Assembly (NCBI GenBank): GCA_016800925.1
Contig: JABCPU010000153.1
Location: 1-64,000, forward strand
Origin: Suillus spraguei
Lineage: Eukaryota; Basidiomycota; Agaricomycetes; Boletales; Suillaceae
DNA length: 64,000 nucleotides
Reading direction: 5' to 3'
Shown here piece after piece: positions 20,760 to 33,419 of the stretch. Position numbers and translations under genes: made by a program. Numbering within the stretch: the first letter of the stretch is position 1; the number at the start of each line of letters is the position of its first letter. The notes beneath the pieces are model-generated. The model saw only the letters and a list, made by a program, of their open reading frames with translations, made no database searches and was not told the DNA's origin.

Positions 20760-20906
20760 TGCAGCAATAGGTAAGCTGCAGTAGTAGTCATTACTAAGTA
20801 ATGAATGTGTAAGTAGCATATGCTCACCTCAGTAGACTAGCAAGTCACTGATGTAGGTAGAGTAAAGAGTGGCTGTAAGTATGTCCATGCTTATTTAATA
20901 CTACTG
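20760..20906 (-). repeat. copia 5' LTR
   Basis: It matches the 3' LTR (AATAGGTAAGCTGCAG, GCATATGCTCACCTCAG, GTATGTCCATGCTTAT). The outermost ~8 bases differ from the expected TGTTGAAT, so the end is eroded or cut by the Helitron beside it. Confidence 0.8.
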
Positions 20907-20939
20907 GTAATGTCTGAGGTCCATGTAATATTTGACTAT

Positions 20940-23900
20940 TCAACAAACCCTTGTCTAAGATACTTATGTCTTATGCACGAACCTTTGCTGGAATTCATCA
21001 CTATGCAGCTCAAGACACGGAGCTCCGGGGTTGGGAATTGGTGTGAGTCCAACCATTACTGATAGTAGTAAGTAACCACACTTGTGACACAAAATTATAT
21101 TCAACTTGAGGTCTACCAACAAATAGTTCAAGACTAGAACAAACATTAATTGGACCTCAAAATATGTTGTGGCAAATTGGCAAATTGAACTGTAACCTAT
21201 TGTCCACAATACTTGACAGCCATTAAATGTAGTTGCATAGGCAGGTTGCAATGGAAACTGCCTTTAATTCACCATCCATGATGAACAGTTTGGATGGAAC
21301 CCAAAATTGATGTGGTGAATACAATGAGTTTTGAAGGTATTTGTGAGCTGCACTTCAATGAAGTGACGATGCAGAGCTACTATGCGCACACATGCATTTC
21401 TAACCAAGCCTTTTTCTACAGAGAGGTTTTGTTGAATGATGCAAAGGCAGTTCTTTTTTAGATCTAGGCAGTGAGGAGGTACTCCAGGGTGAGTCAACAT
21501 TGTGAGGTAGTCAGGTGTGTGTTCTGTTGCATTCAATGGAGTGTGGTCAGCTTCTTTCAGACTGTCTGAGCTGAAGTAAGATTCTGTGCTGTAAAGTGAG
21601 TTGTGTGTGCACTCAAAGCCTGTATGTGGTACTAATGAAAATCGCCTGGTAATTTGTCAAGAATTATGTCATTGAATTCATCAACATAGATGTTGAGAGG
21701 GGAGAGGAAAGCACAATGAAGACAGGTGTCAGCGTCTTCAATGATATCTTGTGGGAAGAGGAAGTCAATGGTCTCGTTAATGTTTGTGGTGGCTGCTATG
21801 AGTGCGAGATCTTGTTAATTCCCAGAGCAGTCTTCACTGGTGTGATCAACAAATGCAGTGAATTGAGGGTCTCCCATGCTGTGAATTGCTGTGTTGAGTG
21901 ACAATAAGTGTATGTTTTCCCATAGTGCGGATGATTTGACTGATGCAGCTAATGTCACAGTCTCACCTGCTCTGCTGACAATAGGTCCTGCTTGTCAAAA
22001 GTCTCCCAATCCTATAAATGTTGTTCCTGTGAATGGTATGTTTGGTTTATTTTTATTGCAGATTGTGCAACAGAGCTCATCCACACTTTCCCAGGCAGCT
22101 CTGTTGATTGCAGGTAGTTCATCCCAAATGATTGTGGTTGCATGTCAAATGAGATCAGCTCAAGGTGAGTGTGGGTGAATGGACCTATGCAAGTTGATAT
22201 TGTCATTGGTTACAGGAATGCCAAACATATGATGAGCTGTCCGGCCACAGTCATATGCAGTGGCACTAAGTGCACTGCTTCAAACAATAAGCACAATCTG
22301 TTGTTGTACGTGCAGTGTTGATGATGGAGCTTTTACTAAGAATGTTTTTCCTTGGCCTGGACTTCAATAAAAAAAAGTTGTTTCTGCACTGGATTATACT
22401 TTGTAAGATGCACTCTAGGATCTGCCTGTGTTCAGTATTAAGTTAATTACCCATGTTATTGCTTTGGCTTTGAAGACTGCGTGATTAGACTGCATGATTA
22501 TTGCGCAAATAAGTTTGCTCATTGTAGATTTCAACAGATCGTCTGGGAGGGGATAGCAAGCCAAAGTCTGTAAGATGTCTTCCAGCATGAGAGAGCAGAT
22601 CGTTGATGATCTGCAGTGTGAATTCATAGCCATTGTGCACATTACTGAGTCTTTAGATGTGGTTGATAGATAGCATTTCTCGAAACTCTGTTCAGAGTGG
22701 CATAGCTGCATAGCCTTCCAGTATGATTTGTGAGAATAGAAATCATAATTGAGAGGGAGTGCAAAGGGATTTGACAGCTTCTTGTAGTGTGAGATATCCT
22801 TCATTTCAGTTCTCAAATAATCTGAGGTCACATGCAGGCATTGAAAGTATGTCCTTTGATTGTGTGAAGGTCGGTGAAAGAAACTGCAGGTTAATGCTGA
22901 AGCAGAGCTTGAAGATAGAAGCGCTCTCCTTCTTGAATTGAAACATTTTGGATTCAAGCCACTTTTTGTGATTTAATGTGCTTTGAGGCTCTGTTTCATG
23001 TGACTCCTCTCTTTTGTTTCTCCAAATAGTCATGTTCTCCTACACCATCTTCTGCTGAGTAGGCATAAAAGTACAAACTGTTCAAAGTATTCCTCATAGC
23101 GGAGCCCAGCAAGTTCATCTGCATGTAAAAAGTAACAGTTTAAGAGAGAGGTGGATGATTTCTGTCCTCCTTGTTGCCTGAACTGAGGACATTTGAGCCA
23201 GGTAAATGAATGGGAAGGTTCATCACTGATGGTTCTTTTTGTGTGACTTCAAAGTTAAGAATTCGCCAGGCTGTCTCGGGTGCTGACAAATACCTTCCCT
23301 TTTGATAGTCACAAACTTCATTCAATGGAATTGGTTTATTGGGATTGACATCTTCCTCAATTGCAAATGAGTGGTGTCTGGTCCCTTGTAGAGATACTTG
23401 TAGAGATAACTGAAAACTTTAGGGGTATACACCACATCAAAATGAAAGTGACAGTCAGCAAAAGTGAGTAGTGCAGGGCAGTATGGCACAATCCATATGT
23501 CTTCATCTTTGCCTCAATGCCAATGCACTCTGCCATGCTTATCAATTGTCATTGAGTGCTGTTTTTGTTGGGGAAATCCATAGACACAATGTCCATTTCG
23601 GTTGCATCTGCTACTGATGTGAGTGAGGCGATCCCGACCATGCAACATATACTTTCCAACCTTTTGATGAAGAATGGGATCATAATGTGGAAATTCTGCC
23701 TGTATGATACTGTCAAGGGATTCAAAAGGTGGTTCTGGGTTCACCTAATTGTTTACAATGATAAATGGTATATTTGACATTAAATTGCAATGAGTGCACT
23801 TTTATGATGATGTGTGCATGTGGAAAACCATGTTTTTGAAACTCAATGACTTTAATCATGTATTTCTTAGTCCCGAACCATGTTTGAAGGACATGCAACA

Positions 23901-24132
23901 CTTTCTCAAGTCAAGATTTAAAGACTCATGCCACTATGACTGGGATGTCAGAGGCAGGTTGTCCTGGCTCCAAGTATTTGCGAACTTCTGGCCAGTCAGG
24001 ATTGAAAGTCATTGTGCAAAAGAAAGTTGGTTTTCCAAACTTGCATCTAAGGGCCATGGCATCTGCTATCTGCTTGGATGACCAAGCTTGTGATCTGACA
24101 AAGCTGGCTGGCAACTTGATCTTGGGGTGAAA

Positions 24133-24175
<43 letters not shown>

Positions 24176-24500
24176 TTGTCATTAGTAGCAGCTTCATGAA
24201 CTTTGTGTTCATGAAATTGTGGTTCATGCTGAATGTAAGCCAGTCGCTGTTCTTCAGTCCACAAGTACATGTCAACCACATATTCACATGTAAGTCATCC
24301 CAACATTGTAAAATGGTCATCATCATTGGAGAGCAAGCGACTGTGATACCACTCAATTTGTGACAGGTGAGGGATGTCTGGTAGAATATTGATCCCCCAT
24401 CCAATGTCTGTGCAAGGGAAGAGAAGAACATAATGCAGTGGCTCATAGTGATGGGAGAGGTTGTTGACAAATTCTGGTTGATGATTGCCAAGCCCATTCA
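20940..24500 (-). pseudogene. decayed Helitron Rep-helicase
   Basis: On the minus strand the fragments come in protein order. An N-terminal block has LPASFVRSQAWSSKQIADAM and FFCTMTFNPDWPEVRKYL (24279-23926, Helitron-like N domain) after a poly-Asp tract. The HUH nuclease motif appears as FPHAHIII (about 23805-23830). Next are CNRNGHCVYGFPQQ (about 23620), a Walker-A-like SPGQGKTFLVKA (about 22330-22365), and near the end LPAYATTFNGCQ (about 21240), the helicase SQG-type motif. Stops and frame changes separate every block. Helitron termini (5' TC, 3' CTRR plus hairpin) were not identified with confidence. Confidence 0.85.
24134..24171. repeat. (ATC)n trinucleotide run
   Basis: About 12 ATC/CAT repeats encode a run of Asp in the Helitron N-terminal frame on the minus strand. 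Confidence 0.95.
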
Positions 24501-24559
24501 GTCACATTGTCTGTATTATGCAGGCAGCCAAGGTTGAAAATATGCTGTTCCACACAGGC

Positions 24560-25076
24560 CAGTGGATGTCAGCCGACTGAATATGCATGGGCCCATGTAC
24601 CATAGTGACTGTGTGTACCGGTCAGCCAATAGCATGTGTATCATTTGGCCAATGATGGCGTGAAGGCATCATGCAACCCCATGGAAGAATATATTTCCTG
24701 TGCACATTGGTCTGGCAATGGTGGGTATGAGGCCATCATATGGGCCAATTAAAATGAAAGGCCAATGGCATCATATGGGCCGATAGACATGAATACCTGA
24801 GGCAGTCAGTACTATCAGCCTATATGACTGCCTCAGGTATTCATGTTCTTCAGCCCATCTGATTGCATCAGGTATTCATTTCCTTTGGCCCATATGACTG
24901 CCTCAGGTATTCATTTTAATCGGCTCATATAATAACATCAGTACCATCAGCCCATATGACTGCTTCCAATGAACCTGATGCCATCATGTCAGCTGATGGT
25001 ACTGATGCAAATGCATGGGCCGATATAACTCAATACCTGATGTTAACACACGAGCCAAAGGAAATGAATACCCTGA
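24560..25076. repeat. cluster of inverted and direct repeats, several hairpins
   Basis: At 24788-24808 and 24825-24845 two 21-bp arms are perfectly complementary with a 16-bp loop. The same TGCCTCAGGTATTCAT word recurs at about 24825, 24898 and, shortened, 24868, and in inverted form near 25030 and 25065. The words CATATGGGCC and GCCCATATGACTGC recur in both orientations. The cluster ends where LTR Z-2 begins. No coding potential was seen. It may be a foldback element or a Helitron 5' flank. Confidence 0.75.
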
Positions 25077-25760
25077 TGTAAAGATACAACCTAACCTGGG
25101 CTGTAGATAAACTACCTCCTAAGTTAATATGTGTGGTCTTGTGCTCCATCTAGTCTGCTTCACTTGTCAAACAAGAGCGTTCGACCCTAAAGGGGGATGC
25201 CTGTTAGTATAGTCTAATCCAAGTCAAACCAGTGAGCGAATGTAGCATCGTAGTCAGCAGTAAGCTGCCGCAGCTAGTGGTGATGCCGCAGGAACTAGCA
25301 TGGTAAGTAGTGGTACTAGCGCCATTAAAACAATGTCAGTAACAGTGTTGTCGAGTGAGCGGTGACAAGCGATGATATCAGCGGTAGCGGTAAGGTTGCG
25401 AGCGGTGCAAAGAAACAGTAAAGAAGGCCACAGTACTTTCAGCAGTCAAGTAGCGGTGAGCATGAAGTTCAGTCAGAATAGGGGTCAAGAATCTAGCGGT
25501 GTGCCAGCAGTAACAGTGAATGAGCGAAATCGATTAATGAGTGGTAAAGAACTGTAAAGACTAAGTCCACTACTGGGTAGATCCAGAGCTAGATACTAAT
25601 CCTGACCTATAGTATGGTAAAAATAAGGTACAAATCAGGTACTGTCTCATGCGGGGTACGTGGTGGTTATATCCTAAATTGTATGTACTCAGAATGCTTT
25701 AGGCGAAATCAGTAGTGCTTAAGTACGTTAACCACTGTATGTAAACGTAGTGCAAGGCGG
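25077..25760 (-). repeat. family Z LTR, copy 2, truncated
   Basis: It starts TGTAAAGATACAACC, the inverted 3' end of family Z. It follows that family in reverse up to about 25755 (GTAAACGTAGTGCAAGGCG) and is replaced there by another LTR. Confidence 0.8.
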
Positions 25761-26285
25761 TGTGATGGACAAACTCATGCTGGGCTCGAAACGGCACATT
25801 TTCATATAGGTGTCAAACGGCTATCATTATCCTTACCTCTCGGCTTCACTGTCCCTTGCAGTGATGTTTTACCATGCATTACCCCTATCTAATGGTATCG
25901 TTCCACACTCCAGAAGCCTCGTTGCAGCTTAACAGCTGTACTGCGGCAACTTTCCCACGAAGCAGTGATCTTCTGCAATCTCCGCGAACCCATTTGGTAT
26001 CCTCAAGCAAGATTTACCATCTGTCCAATGTCCATCCAGTCTCGCCAGTACATTATGTTTTGTAAACTGAAGTGCAGTCTTATTACATGTCTGCTGCGTG
26101 TTTATCCTATCCCTTCCGTCTCTGTAGCTATTCTTTCATATAAAATTCCTAGGTACCCGTACTCTTTCCTTACTTCCCTCCAATAGTACACATGGTACTT
26201 AGGAATAGTCACCACTACTGTCTCTTATGGAATAAAGTCTTTTACTGAAGTCACTGTCTCTAAGAATTGCTTTACTGCTGCACAC
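25761..26285 (+). repeat. LTR-like repeat, family V, copy 1
   Basis: It runs from TGTGATGGACAAACTC to about CTGCTGCACAC. A long part (about 25870-26280) is repeated at 41628-42035 with roughly nine in ten bases matching. It begins with a GCTGGGCTCGAAAC block like families W and Z, suggesting the three are related gypsy LTRs. Orientation is assigned by that similarity. Confidence 0.65.
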
Positions 26286-26996
26286 TGTAGTGAGAAAAGT
26301 CACGCTGACTATCAAAACCCCATTTTCGACAAGTGTCTTGTTAGCGTCTGTGGCGGCAACCAAAGAATTTCCTTATAGCGACGAAATAGCCTTTTCGCTC
26401 TGCTAAGGCAGAACCGTTCTTCTTCCGTGAACCCTTACCGGATCCTCGCACCGATGCCCTCATGTCCCATCCAATTCCATCTAGAATCCATTGGTGCGTA
26501 GTTACTTTGCTTCTGCCATTACTAAATCTACAGCAGGATTTACCTTACATCTCAAGGGGCCGCTGCACGCTGTGTGCCTCTTTATTAAATACCCTGTTTA
26601 TTTTCCTTGTTGCTACAGGACTTGCATAATCATCTTGTATGCGCTTGCATATGTTAAAAAGAACTCAACATACATACCGTTACTTTTACTTCCCGTTACA
26701 TCCCTTCACTAGGACTTAGCATCTGAAACGCTCGCTAGTCGCAATCTATTTGCCTTTGAACTTTTCTCCGTTCGAACTTCATTCATTGATTTAACCACCA
26801 GTGACTTTACCACTCGAAGTACTGTGCGACTTTCGACTTCGTTACTCGTAACCGGACCATGGCCAGTGATCTCGCTGGGTTGTTACCTCTATCACCAACA
26901 TTCCCGCTCGTACAGAGTTGCCGCTACCGCTACTGCACCGCCGGTAGTAATAACATTTTCGTCTCACTCAAGTAACTTTGTTCTTGTTCTTGCTAG
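26286..26996 (+). repeat. LTR-like repeat, family W, copy 1
   Basis: It begins TGTAGTGAGAAAAGTCACGC. It matches 47359 onwards (GCGGCAACCAAAGAATTTCC, TAGCCTTTTCGCTC, TGGTGCGTAGTTAC). The right end abuts the truncated integrase of G2 at about 27000. Copy limits are approximate. Confidence 0.65.
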
Positions 26997-26999
26997 CTA

Positions 27000-28117
27000 A
27001 CCGTTGCAGCTATGTAGTCTCTTTAGCACGTGCAATAAGATTTTGTTTGTGCCTTCGACTAAACTGTTTATCCATGGTGAGTATGCTGCGATAACATGAG
27101 TACTACAGTTCCACTTAGCGCAAAATTCTTTGACAACCATATTGTTGAAGTGCTTCCCTCCATCTGATATGAATGTTTCTGATGCTGTGAAGTTCTTGAA
27201 GATTGTCCCTAGGCTGTTGACTGTTGTTTTCGCTGTTCCGGCTGACTTATATTTGAATGTCCACATGTGTTGGGAAAATGTGTCTAGGTACACTCCTAGT
27301 GTATTGTACCCTCTTGCCTTCAGCAGTGTGAGGTAGTCCCCGACTAGAAGTTCAAAAGGATGCTGGTGCGTTATCGGTTCTAATAGTGAGTGGAGATGTG
27401 ACGTACCAAAGTTCTTACAGTGGCTACAATTGCTGATTGCTGTCATGATGGATGCATCTAGCTTTGGGCTATAGATCTGGTCCGTTAGTGCTATTTTGAT
27501 CGCATCTCATCCCCAATGTCCACCCTCATTGTGCTGCTTCACCGCCCGTGCTCGAGCTTCCTCTTTGCTGACACATTCCACTTTACTACAGGCTCTGACT
27601 GCAGTTCCACTGTATAGTTTCCAGAGTTTCCTGTCTTCAATCAGATATTGGGACCCGCGGTGTCTTGCATGCTTCCGGTCCTGAACAAAGTTGATTTGTA
27701 GCATAGCCTCCACGACTTCGCAAAATACTGGTTCATCTGTGAACCGTTGCAGGAGTTGTGATGCTGTTGAATCCTCAATGTTAGTAGATATCTGAAGTAA
27801 GTTATTGACCAAACCCATATTAGCCTCCCAATCTTTGCTAACTATCCATTTGCTCCCGTCGAGTAATCCTACATATCTTGGGTGTCCCTCCCACTGTCTG
27901 CTTAGTCCATCTGCTATAATGTTAAGTTTCCCTGGTATGTGCCTAATGTCTACGATGTTGTGGGCCAAAATTCCATCTCTCCAATGTGCATGAGGAAGGC
28001 CTTCATATGTTCCTCTTTCCAGAGATCTTGCAATTTGAAGCTTTGTAACATTCTCCTATATGTGTTCTTTGTGTAAGGTGCTGTTAGCGGTGCTCCCTTG
28101 ACGAGGTTCCATGGTGG
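27000..28117 (-). pseudogene. G2 RNase H remnant and integrase
   Basis: The region right of the break reads NLVKGAPLTAPYTK, the RT connection. Most of the RNase H core is missing. VDIRHIPGKLNIIADGLSR follows, then an HHCC-type zinc domain ending HCKNFG, and the integrase core with VGDYL, FISDGGKHF and NSLVEGTNK supplying the D, D, E residues. The frame is broken at several places and stops at LLHVLKRLHS. Confidence 0.82.
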
Positions 28118-29037
28118 TGTAATGAACACATATATTGGCGCTGGGCTGAAAACCCTATCTTTTGACACTCGTCTCATGTCTATAGGAGTTACCACTTGTC
28201 CATGGCCGTCTTACCCCTTTAGTATTACCAGTGGCATTTCATGCTTACTGCACACCGTACTGACTGCCGCACCTCGTTCCACATACCGATGTCCTGCCAT
28301 GTCCTTGCTGCATCTGCATAGCTTCATTTGGTGCATCGTTTGTTATATGTTCGTTATCACTGATTCCATGGCAAGTCTTATTACCTGTTGCCTCGCGCTA
28401 TGTTTACATATGGCGGTTACTACACTTGAGTGCTACTGATTTTGCCTAGAGTATTCTGAATACATACAATTTAGGATATAAGCACTGCGTACCCTGCACG
28501 ATACAGTACCTGATTTTACCCCATTGCATGTACTATAGGTCAGGATTATTGTCTAGCTCTGGATCTACCCAGTAGTAGACTTAGTCTTTAAAGTTCCTTA
28601 TCGCTCGTTAATCAATCATGCTTGTTCTCCATTACCGCTGGCATACTGCTGGACTTTTGATTGCTATTTTGACTGAACTTCTCACGCACCACTACTTTAC
28701 CGCTGAAAGTACCGTGGTCTTCTTTACTGTTTCTTTGCACCACTCGCAACCTTACCACTACCGCTCATATTACCGCTCATCATTGCTTGCTCAACACAAC
28801 TGTTACTGACTTTATCTCGACCATGGTAGCACCGCTACATATGACACCACTAGTTCCGGCGGCATCACCACTGATTCGCTCACTGGTTTGACTCGAACTT
28901 GACCATACTAACAGGCATCCCCCTTTAGGGTCGAACGCTCTTGTTTTGCAAGTGAAGCAGACTAGACGGAGCACAAGACTCACATACTAACTTAGGAGGT
29001 AGTTTATCTACAGCCCAGGTTAGGTTGTATCTTTACA
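28118..29037 (+). repeat. family Z LTR, copy 3, inside G2 pol
   Basis: It begins TGTAATGAACACATATATTGG and ends GTTGTATCTTTACA. Removing it brings FRDLIKSYSLREGLL next to NLVKGAPL, consecutive in this pol family. Flanking repeats are not evident (GGTGG and GCAGT). Confidence 0.82.
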
Positions 29038-30118
29038 GCAGTCCTTCCCGCAACGAGTAGCTCTTAATTAAGTCTCTGAAATGACTAGTCAAACCTAAAA
29101 ATGACACCAGGTTAAGCGCATCTGGTGGTTGCTCCCAATTAAGTACTGTGGTTAACTTAGCTAGGTACAGTTGTACTCCTTCTGGGCCTACTGTAGCTCC
29201 TGCAAATGTGGTCTCCATCATGAATAGGCGACACTTTGTTGGAGACAGTGAGATATGATGTTCGCAGCATCTCTGAAAAATTTGTTTTAGTTTGTCCAAC
29301 ATTTCCTGAAACATGTTCGCTGCGCATCTGCCATCGTCCACGAACAATTCCATGGTACTATCTGCTAATATATTGTGCAAATTGTTAGCTGTCATCTCAG
29401 AGAAAGTTGAAGGTGCGCCTGTCAAGCCCATGGGCATGCTTTTGTACCAAAAACACCCTCTCCCTTCAATGTAGAATGCTGTGTATGGTTGTGACTCTTC
29501 TGGGATTTCTACTGCATAGAATCCTGCTGCAAAGTCAAAAATCGATATGTACCTATGTCCACTTAACCTTAGCTGTTTGGCTCTGATGTCGCCTTGAGGC
29601 ATCGGCACGATCATTGTGACCTTATTGACTTCATTGAAATTTTAACAGATTCTCCATTTTTGCAGTTTCGGGGTGTTTTCCATTCTTCCTTGTTCTTCTG
29701 GAACCTCGTGCTCTGGCAGTGTGAATGCCAGCGGCTGGCCGCTTTGTAGACACTGTTTGTTGACAGTTCGCTGTAGCTCCTCTAACATCATGCCTTCCTG
29801 TTTGTGCACTTTCTTTGCCAAGACTGTGTTTGCGCAACACTTGACCACTTCTGGTGGTGCGTGCTCAATAATTCCAGCTTTGATCATTTCGTCAATTTTC
29901 CTGTGTAAGAATTGTATTTGCGGGGGAGTGAGCAGCCATTGGTTGACTTTGAGGTTGAAGGTTGTTCCCTCTGGTATGTTCAGCCGGTGGGTTGCTCCCG
30001 GGACTGGCAGTACTTCTCCTAGAGAACATGCGAAGATGTCAGCATAATCTGCAATGAGCGTTTTTACCTGTTCGAGCTCTTCTGGTGTGAGGTCTTTTCC
30101 ATACTGAATGTGTTTCAC
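29038..30118 (-). pseudogene. G2 reverse transcriptase
   Basis: It reads LTPEELEQVKTLIADYADIFA, LLTPPQIQFLHRKIDEM, TVLAKK, ISIFDFAAGFYAVEI, FWYKSMPMGLTGAPSTF and the intact active-site box LFVDDG, ending FLGLTSHFRDLIKSY. Two frames (29642-30118 and 29033-29614) are joined by a frameshift and stop near 29640. Confidence 0.87.
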
Positions 30119-30130
30119 TATCCAGGCTGT

Positions 30131-30610
30131 TCATAATGGATTGTGGGGTTTCATTAGTTGAGTGAACATTGCCCCGTCGTTTGCCAGGAACTCAGTGGGT
30201 ATTTCCTTTAGGGAGATGTCATGTTCATTTGCCGGTGTGGGATCTTCATCAACTATTACTCCCTTTGACAGTCCTTGTGATATTGTATGAGTCAGAGTCG
30301 CATCTTTGTCCTTGATGCTTGCTTTTGCTGCTTGTGATTGGTTTTGCAACATCGTTGTGCCTCCGATTCCTGTGACCTGAACTTCATCAACTTCATAATC
30401 ATGGATCGCTTTGAAGGTTTGCAATAGCGGCTTTCTGAACAGAAACTTCCAACCTCCCCCGCTTTGTAGCACTTCGAATTCCCCTCATGCTCTTACTCCT
30501 CCTATGACCACGTCTCCTTTCCAAACCGCCTCTGATTGCACTATTGCTCCATTTGCCATGCGGAGGTGCTTTGTTGATGGGCTCCAATTGCCTAGCCTAT
30601 GTTTGATGCC
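30131..30610 (-). pseudogene. G2 protease C-terminal part and pre-RT linker
   Basis: Right of the solo LTR the protease begins with VLFDEGAMMSVMCASVFKG. After removing the LTR and one ATGCC repeat it continues HRLGNWSPSTKHLRMANGA here, with no shift. The linker then carries an acidic stretch to about 30131. The protease triad reads DEG. Confidence 0.75.
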
Positions 30611-31298
30611 TGTTAAGACCGTACTCAAAGGTAGAGAGATCCGAAGGGCTTTGGCCTCAGTTCATGCACTGTGCCCCTTTCTCGAGTAATGCCCCTTATT
30701 TCAGGGAGAAGTTTAATCCTAACCCTAGAACAAAGATTAAGGCTAGCTTCGGAACGAGTTCCTAACTAGAAACTAACAGAGGTAGACTATCCGAAGATAG
30801 AGTCGGAGATATAGACTATAGGAATCAATCCTAAGTCTCGGAAGGTGACTTTAGAGCAGAGAGTGGCTCAAGTCTGGAAGAAGCGGAATGAGCAGAATCT
30901 AAGATGATATTCAAACTAAGGTTCTACGGAGATCTACAAGTGGTTTATATACTGTAAGTATCTAAGATGGATAATCAACAAGTCTGGGACCGAGGGCTAT
31001 GTACGAAGTGTAACGGAAGTCTATTAGTTAATGCACAGCGTATCAGTAAGCATGAATTGGAAATGAACACAGGAAACAGATCAGTGACACAGGACAGAAA
31101 TATAAACAGCCGGAATACCGGAAACAGGAGGAATGACGAAAGGAGATAGACGCAGATATACACAAGGGAGTTAAGGTGCGAGAAGTGAGCACATTTGGAT
31201 GGGTGGTATGGACAGGATCTGTGGGCCGGACGGAAATGGAATCAATCGGATCTGATCAGATATGGTCGGATCTGGGATTAGAAATATGGTATATGACA
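30611..31298 (+). repeat. solo LTR, family X, copy 2 (688 bp)
   Basis: It begins TGTTAAGACCGTACTC and ends GGTATATGACA, flanked by a perfect ATGCC duplication (30606-30610 and 31299-31303). It is about 80 bp shorter than copy 1 because a block near its 5' third is missing. Confidence 0.93.
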
Positions 31299-33264
31299 AT
31301 GCCTTTAAATACTGACGCACACATGACACTCATCATCGCCCCCTCATCGAATAACACTTTGACTCTAATCACCTTGCCTTGTGGGCCTAGAAACAAGGTA
31401 TACTGCAGGAACTGTAGGCAGCGCTGATTTCCATTCTCATTTTCCACCGTCAAGTATGAGTCACTGACATCGCATTGATCATCTGTCGTTGATACACTAT
31501 CTGATTCTGTGTCTATGATTGTTCTGATGGGGCTTTGAGAACTGTCGTCGTGTGTCACCTCTCTACGTACAAGGACCATTTGATCATCTTGTTGAGGTAT
31601 AATGTCTGTTTGGGTCATCTGGTGTCCCTCTACACTGACAACCCTGGTCCTTTTCCCTGGTCCCACTGTGCGTACTCTTCCTCAATGCTACGTCGATTTG
31701 CACCACATTCACCCAATTAAAGTTACCCAATGCTCTTGCTGCTAGACTTCTCCAAATTCTCTCCTGGATTGGTAATTGTGATGTCTCCGGCACTGGGCAC
31801 TCTGCGGATCTATGTCCATGTGCACTGCATTTGAAACACTCTCCCAAGCATATCATGGCACTACCCAGGTGAAGTGGGAACTGGGTGGTCTCGGTGACTC
31901 ATCCAGTTTGTCTGTACTTGGTGAACCATTGTTTGAGCTGCTCGTCCTGGAGTGGTATCTGAGTGATGCGCTATGTCGTTGATGTGACTTCGCATGATAT
32001 CTCACTCTTCCTGTGTGAGAGGTTGGCGCTGATGAGTTGTCTGCTGGGTGTTTGTCCTGAGCTCTCTGTTGATGTAGCATATACGTGGTGCTAGATTGGA
32101 TGATGGCGTGGTGCTTCGCTCAGTTGGTGCCGATCCTAGGTTGGTGTGCTGTAGCTGCAGATGCATGACCTCTATTGCATCTGTTTGCATAGTCTCAAGC
32201 CTTGCGAGGCAGGCACTCTGCACCTTCTCTTCCTCTTTCTTCTTTCTCGCCATCTCTGCTTTCTCGCTCAGCTTGTTTGCATCAAGCGACTTGATTTCAT
32301 CTAGGAACTTGCTCGATTCCGCTAACCCCAGAGTTGTGAGCTCCTTGATTACCATTGGTAGGTTCTCCTGAACTTCATACATGAGCCCTACTGTCATGTT
32401 GGCTCCAGCTTCATTAACGAGCTGTTGTAAGTTCACATGAAATTGAAGGTGTGCCCACGTAGGAATGCCTGCCACTGTAATCTGTTTGCCTACTTCTTCC
32501 TCCTTCAATCACAATGCTAGTATCTCCTGTTGGTAGTCGAGCTCAGTTTTTTTAGCTACTGTAATTGCTGGCCAACGGTTCAAGAATGCAGTTTTGATGT
32601 CCGCCCACGTGCTCTTGTGCGAGGCGTCCAGTTTATTCCACCATGTGTCTGCAATTGAACCTGCCGAGAGCAGAGTACTGAATGCCATAATCTTCCCTTG
32701 TTTGGTCTTCAGTTTGTTAAGCACAACAAACTTCTTGCAGGAAATTCTGTGCATTCTTGTCCGCTTTTCCATGAAACCATCCTGGTGTGTTGCCGTTTCT
32801 GACATCTTCTTTGACTTTGATGGTTGTGGAGTGACTTTGGCAATGGTGGGTTTTAGGAAGGTCTTGGTCAGTGTAGCAGGTGGGACTGGCCACAGTGTAA
32901 TAGGCTTCTGTGGCTGCACAATGGCGCTTCGGATCTTTGTCGGCTGGTCATCGAAGGTAGGAAGTGCATTAAGTTCTGGGCCTGGTGCTCCTGTTAACAG
33001 CTCTTGATCTTCTTCAACAGTTTGCTCTGATTGCTGGCGGACCTTGTGGGACTCATACTCTAAGTTCTCCTGGTCTGGAGGTTGGTCCTCTGTCTCATTA
33101 GATGTAAGCTCTGGTGTATCTAGTGGGGAAGATTCAGTTGATGTGTTTATGGAAGAGGTGTCAGAAAGGCTAGTTAGGCTTTTTTCAAGATAAATTGTCC
33201 TTTTGGACCTCTTGGTTGCTTTGGGGGCATTGTAGCATTGTTTCTTATCGTCCTTCTGCGACAA
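31299..33264 (-). pseudogene. G2 gag, zinc knuckle and protease start
   Basis: Gag starts near 33264 (MSQKDDKKQCYNAPKATKRS). It has an acidic, proline-containing N-terminus, then a capsid-like region (SIADTWWNKLDASHKSTWADIKTAFLNRWP) broken by TGA at 32509-32511. A charged helical stretch follows (EKAEMARKKKEEEKVQ), and, after a frameshift near 32000, a zinc knuckle CFKCSAHGHRSAEC at about 31830. The protease start VIRVKVLFDEGA follows. Confidence 0.82.
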
Positions 33265-33419
33265 TAATAATGGAATGCATTTTACACGTGTGCGTTAACA
33301 TTTGGTCATTGAGGTTCTAAGCCTTGCTCTCTGTTGACTTTCCAATGCTGTAACGTTATATTGACCAATCACTGTTTCTGAACCAATCTAATAGAATCTG
33401 AGAATTCTGATGTGGAAGC

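Larger units (their letters stand above)
8412..20906 (-). mobile_element. Ty1/copia retrotransposon, split by nested insertions
   Basis: Reading leftwards: 5' LTR (20760-20906), initiator-tRNA-type primer site, gag, protease motif, integrase, reverse transcriptase, RNase H, polypurine tract and 3' LTR (8412-8558). The domain order (integrase before RT) is that of copia. The coding region is broken into 8553-11629 and 18942-20556 by gypsy-1 plus an attached LTR piece, and again at 10056-10824 by a solo LTR. Across the gypsy-1 gap the integrase goes from a GGEYLSEEF block to KWKLTVHDTPEHNG, so only a few codons of copia were lost. Several in-frame stops show it is inactive. Confidence 0.88.
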
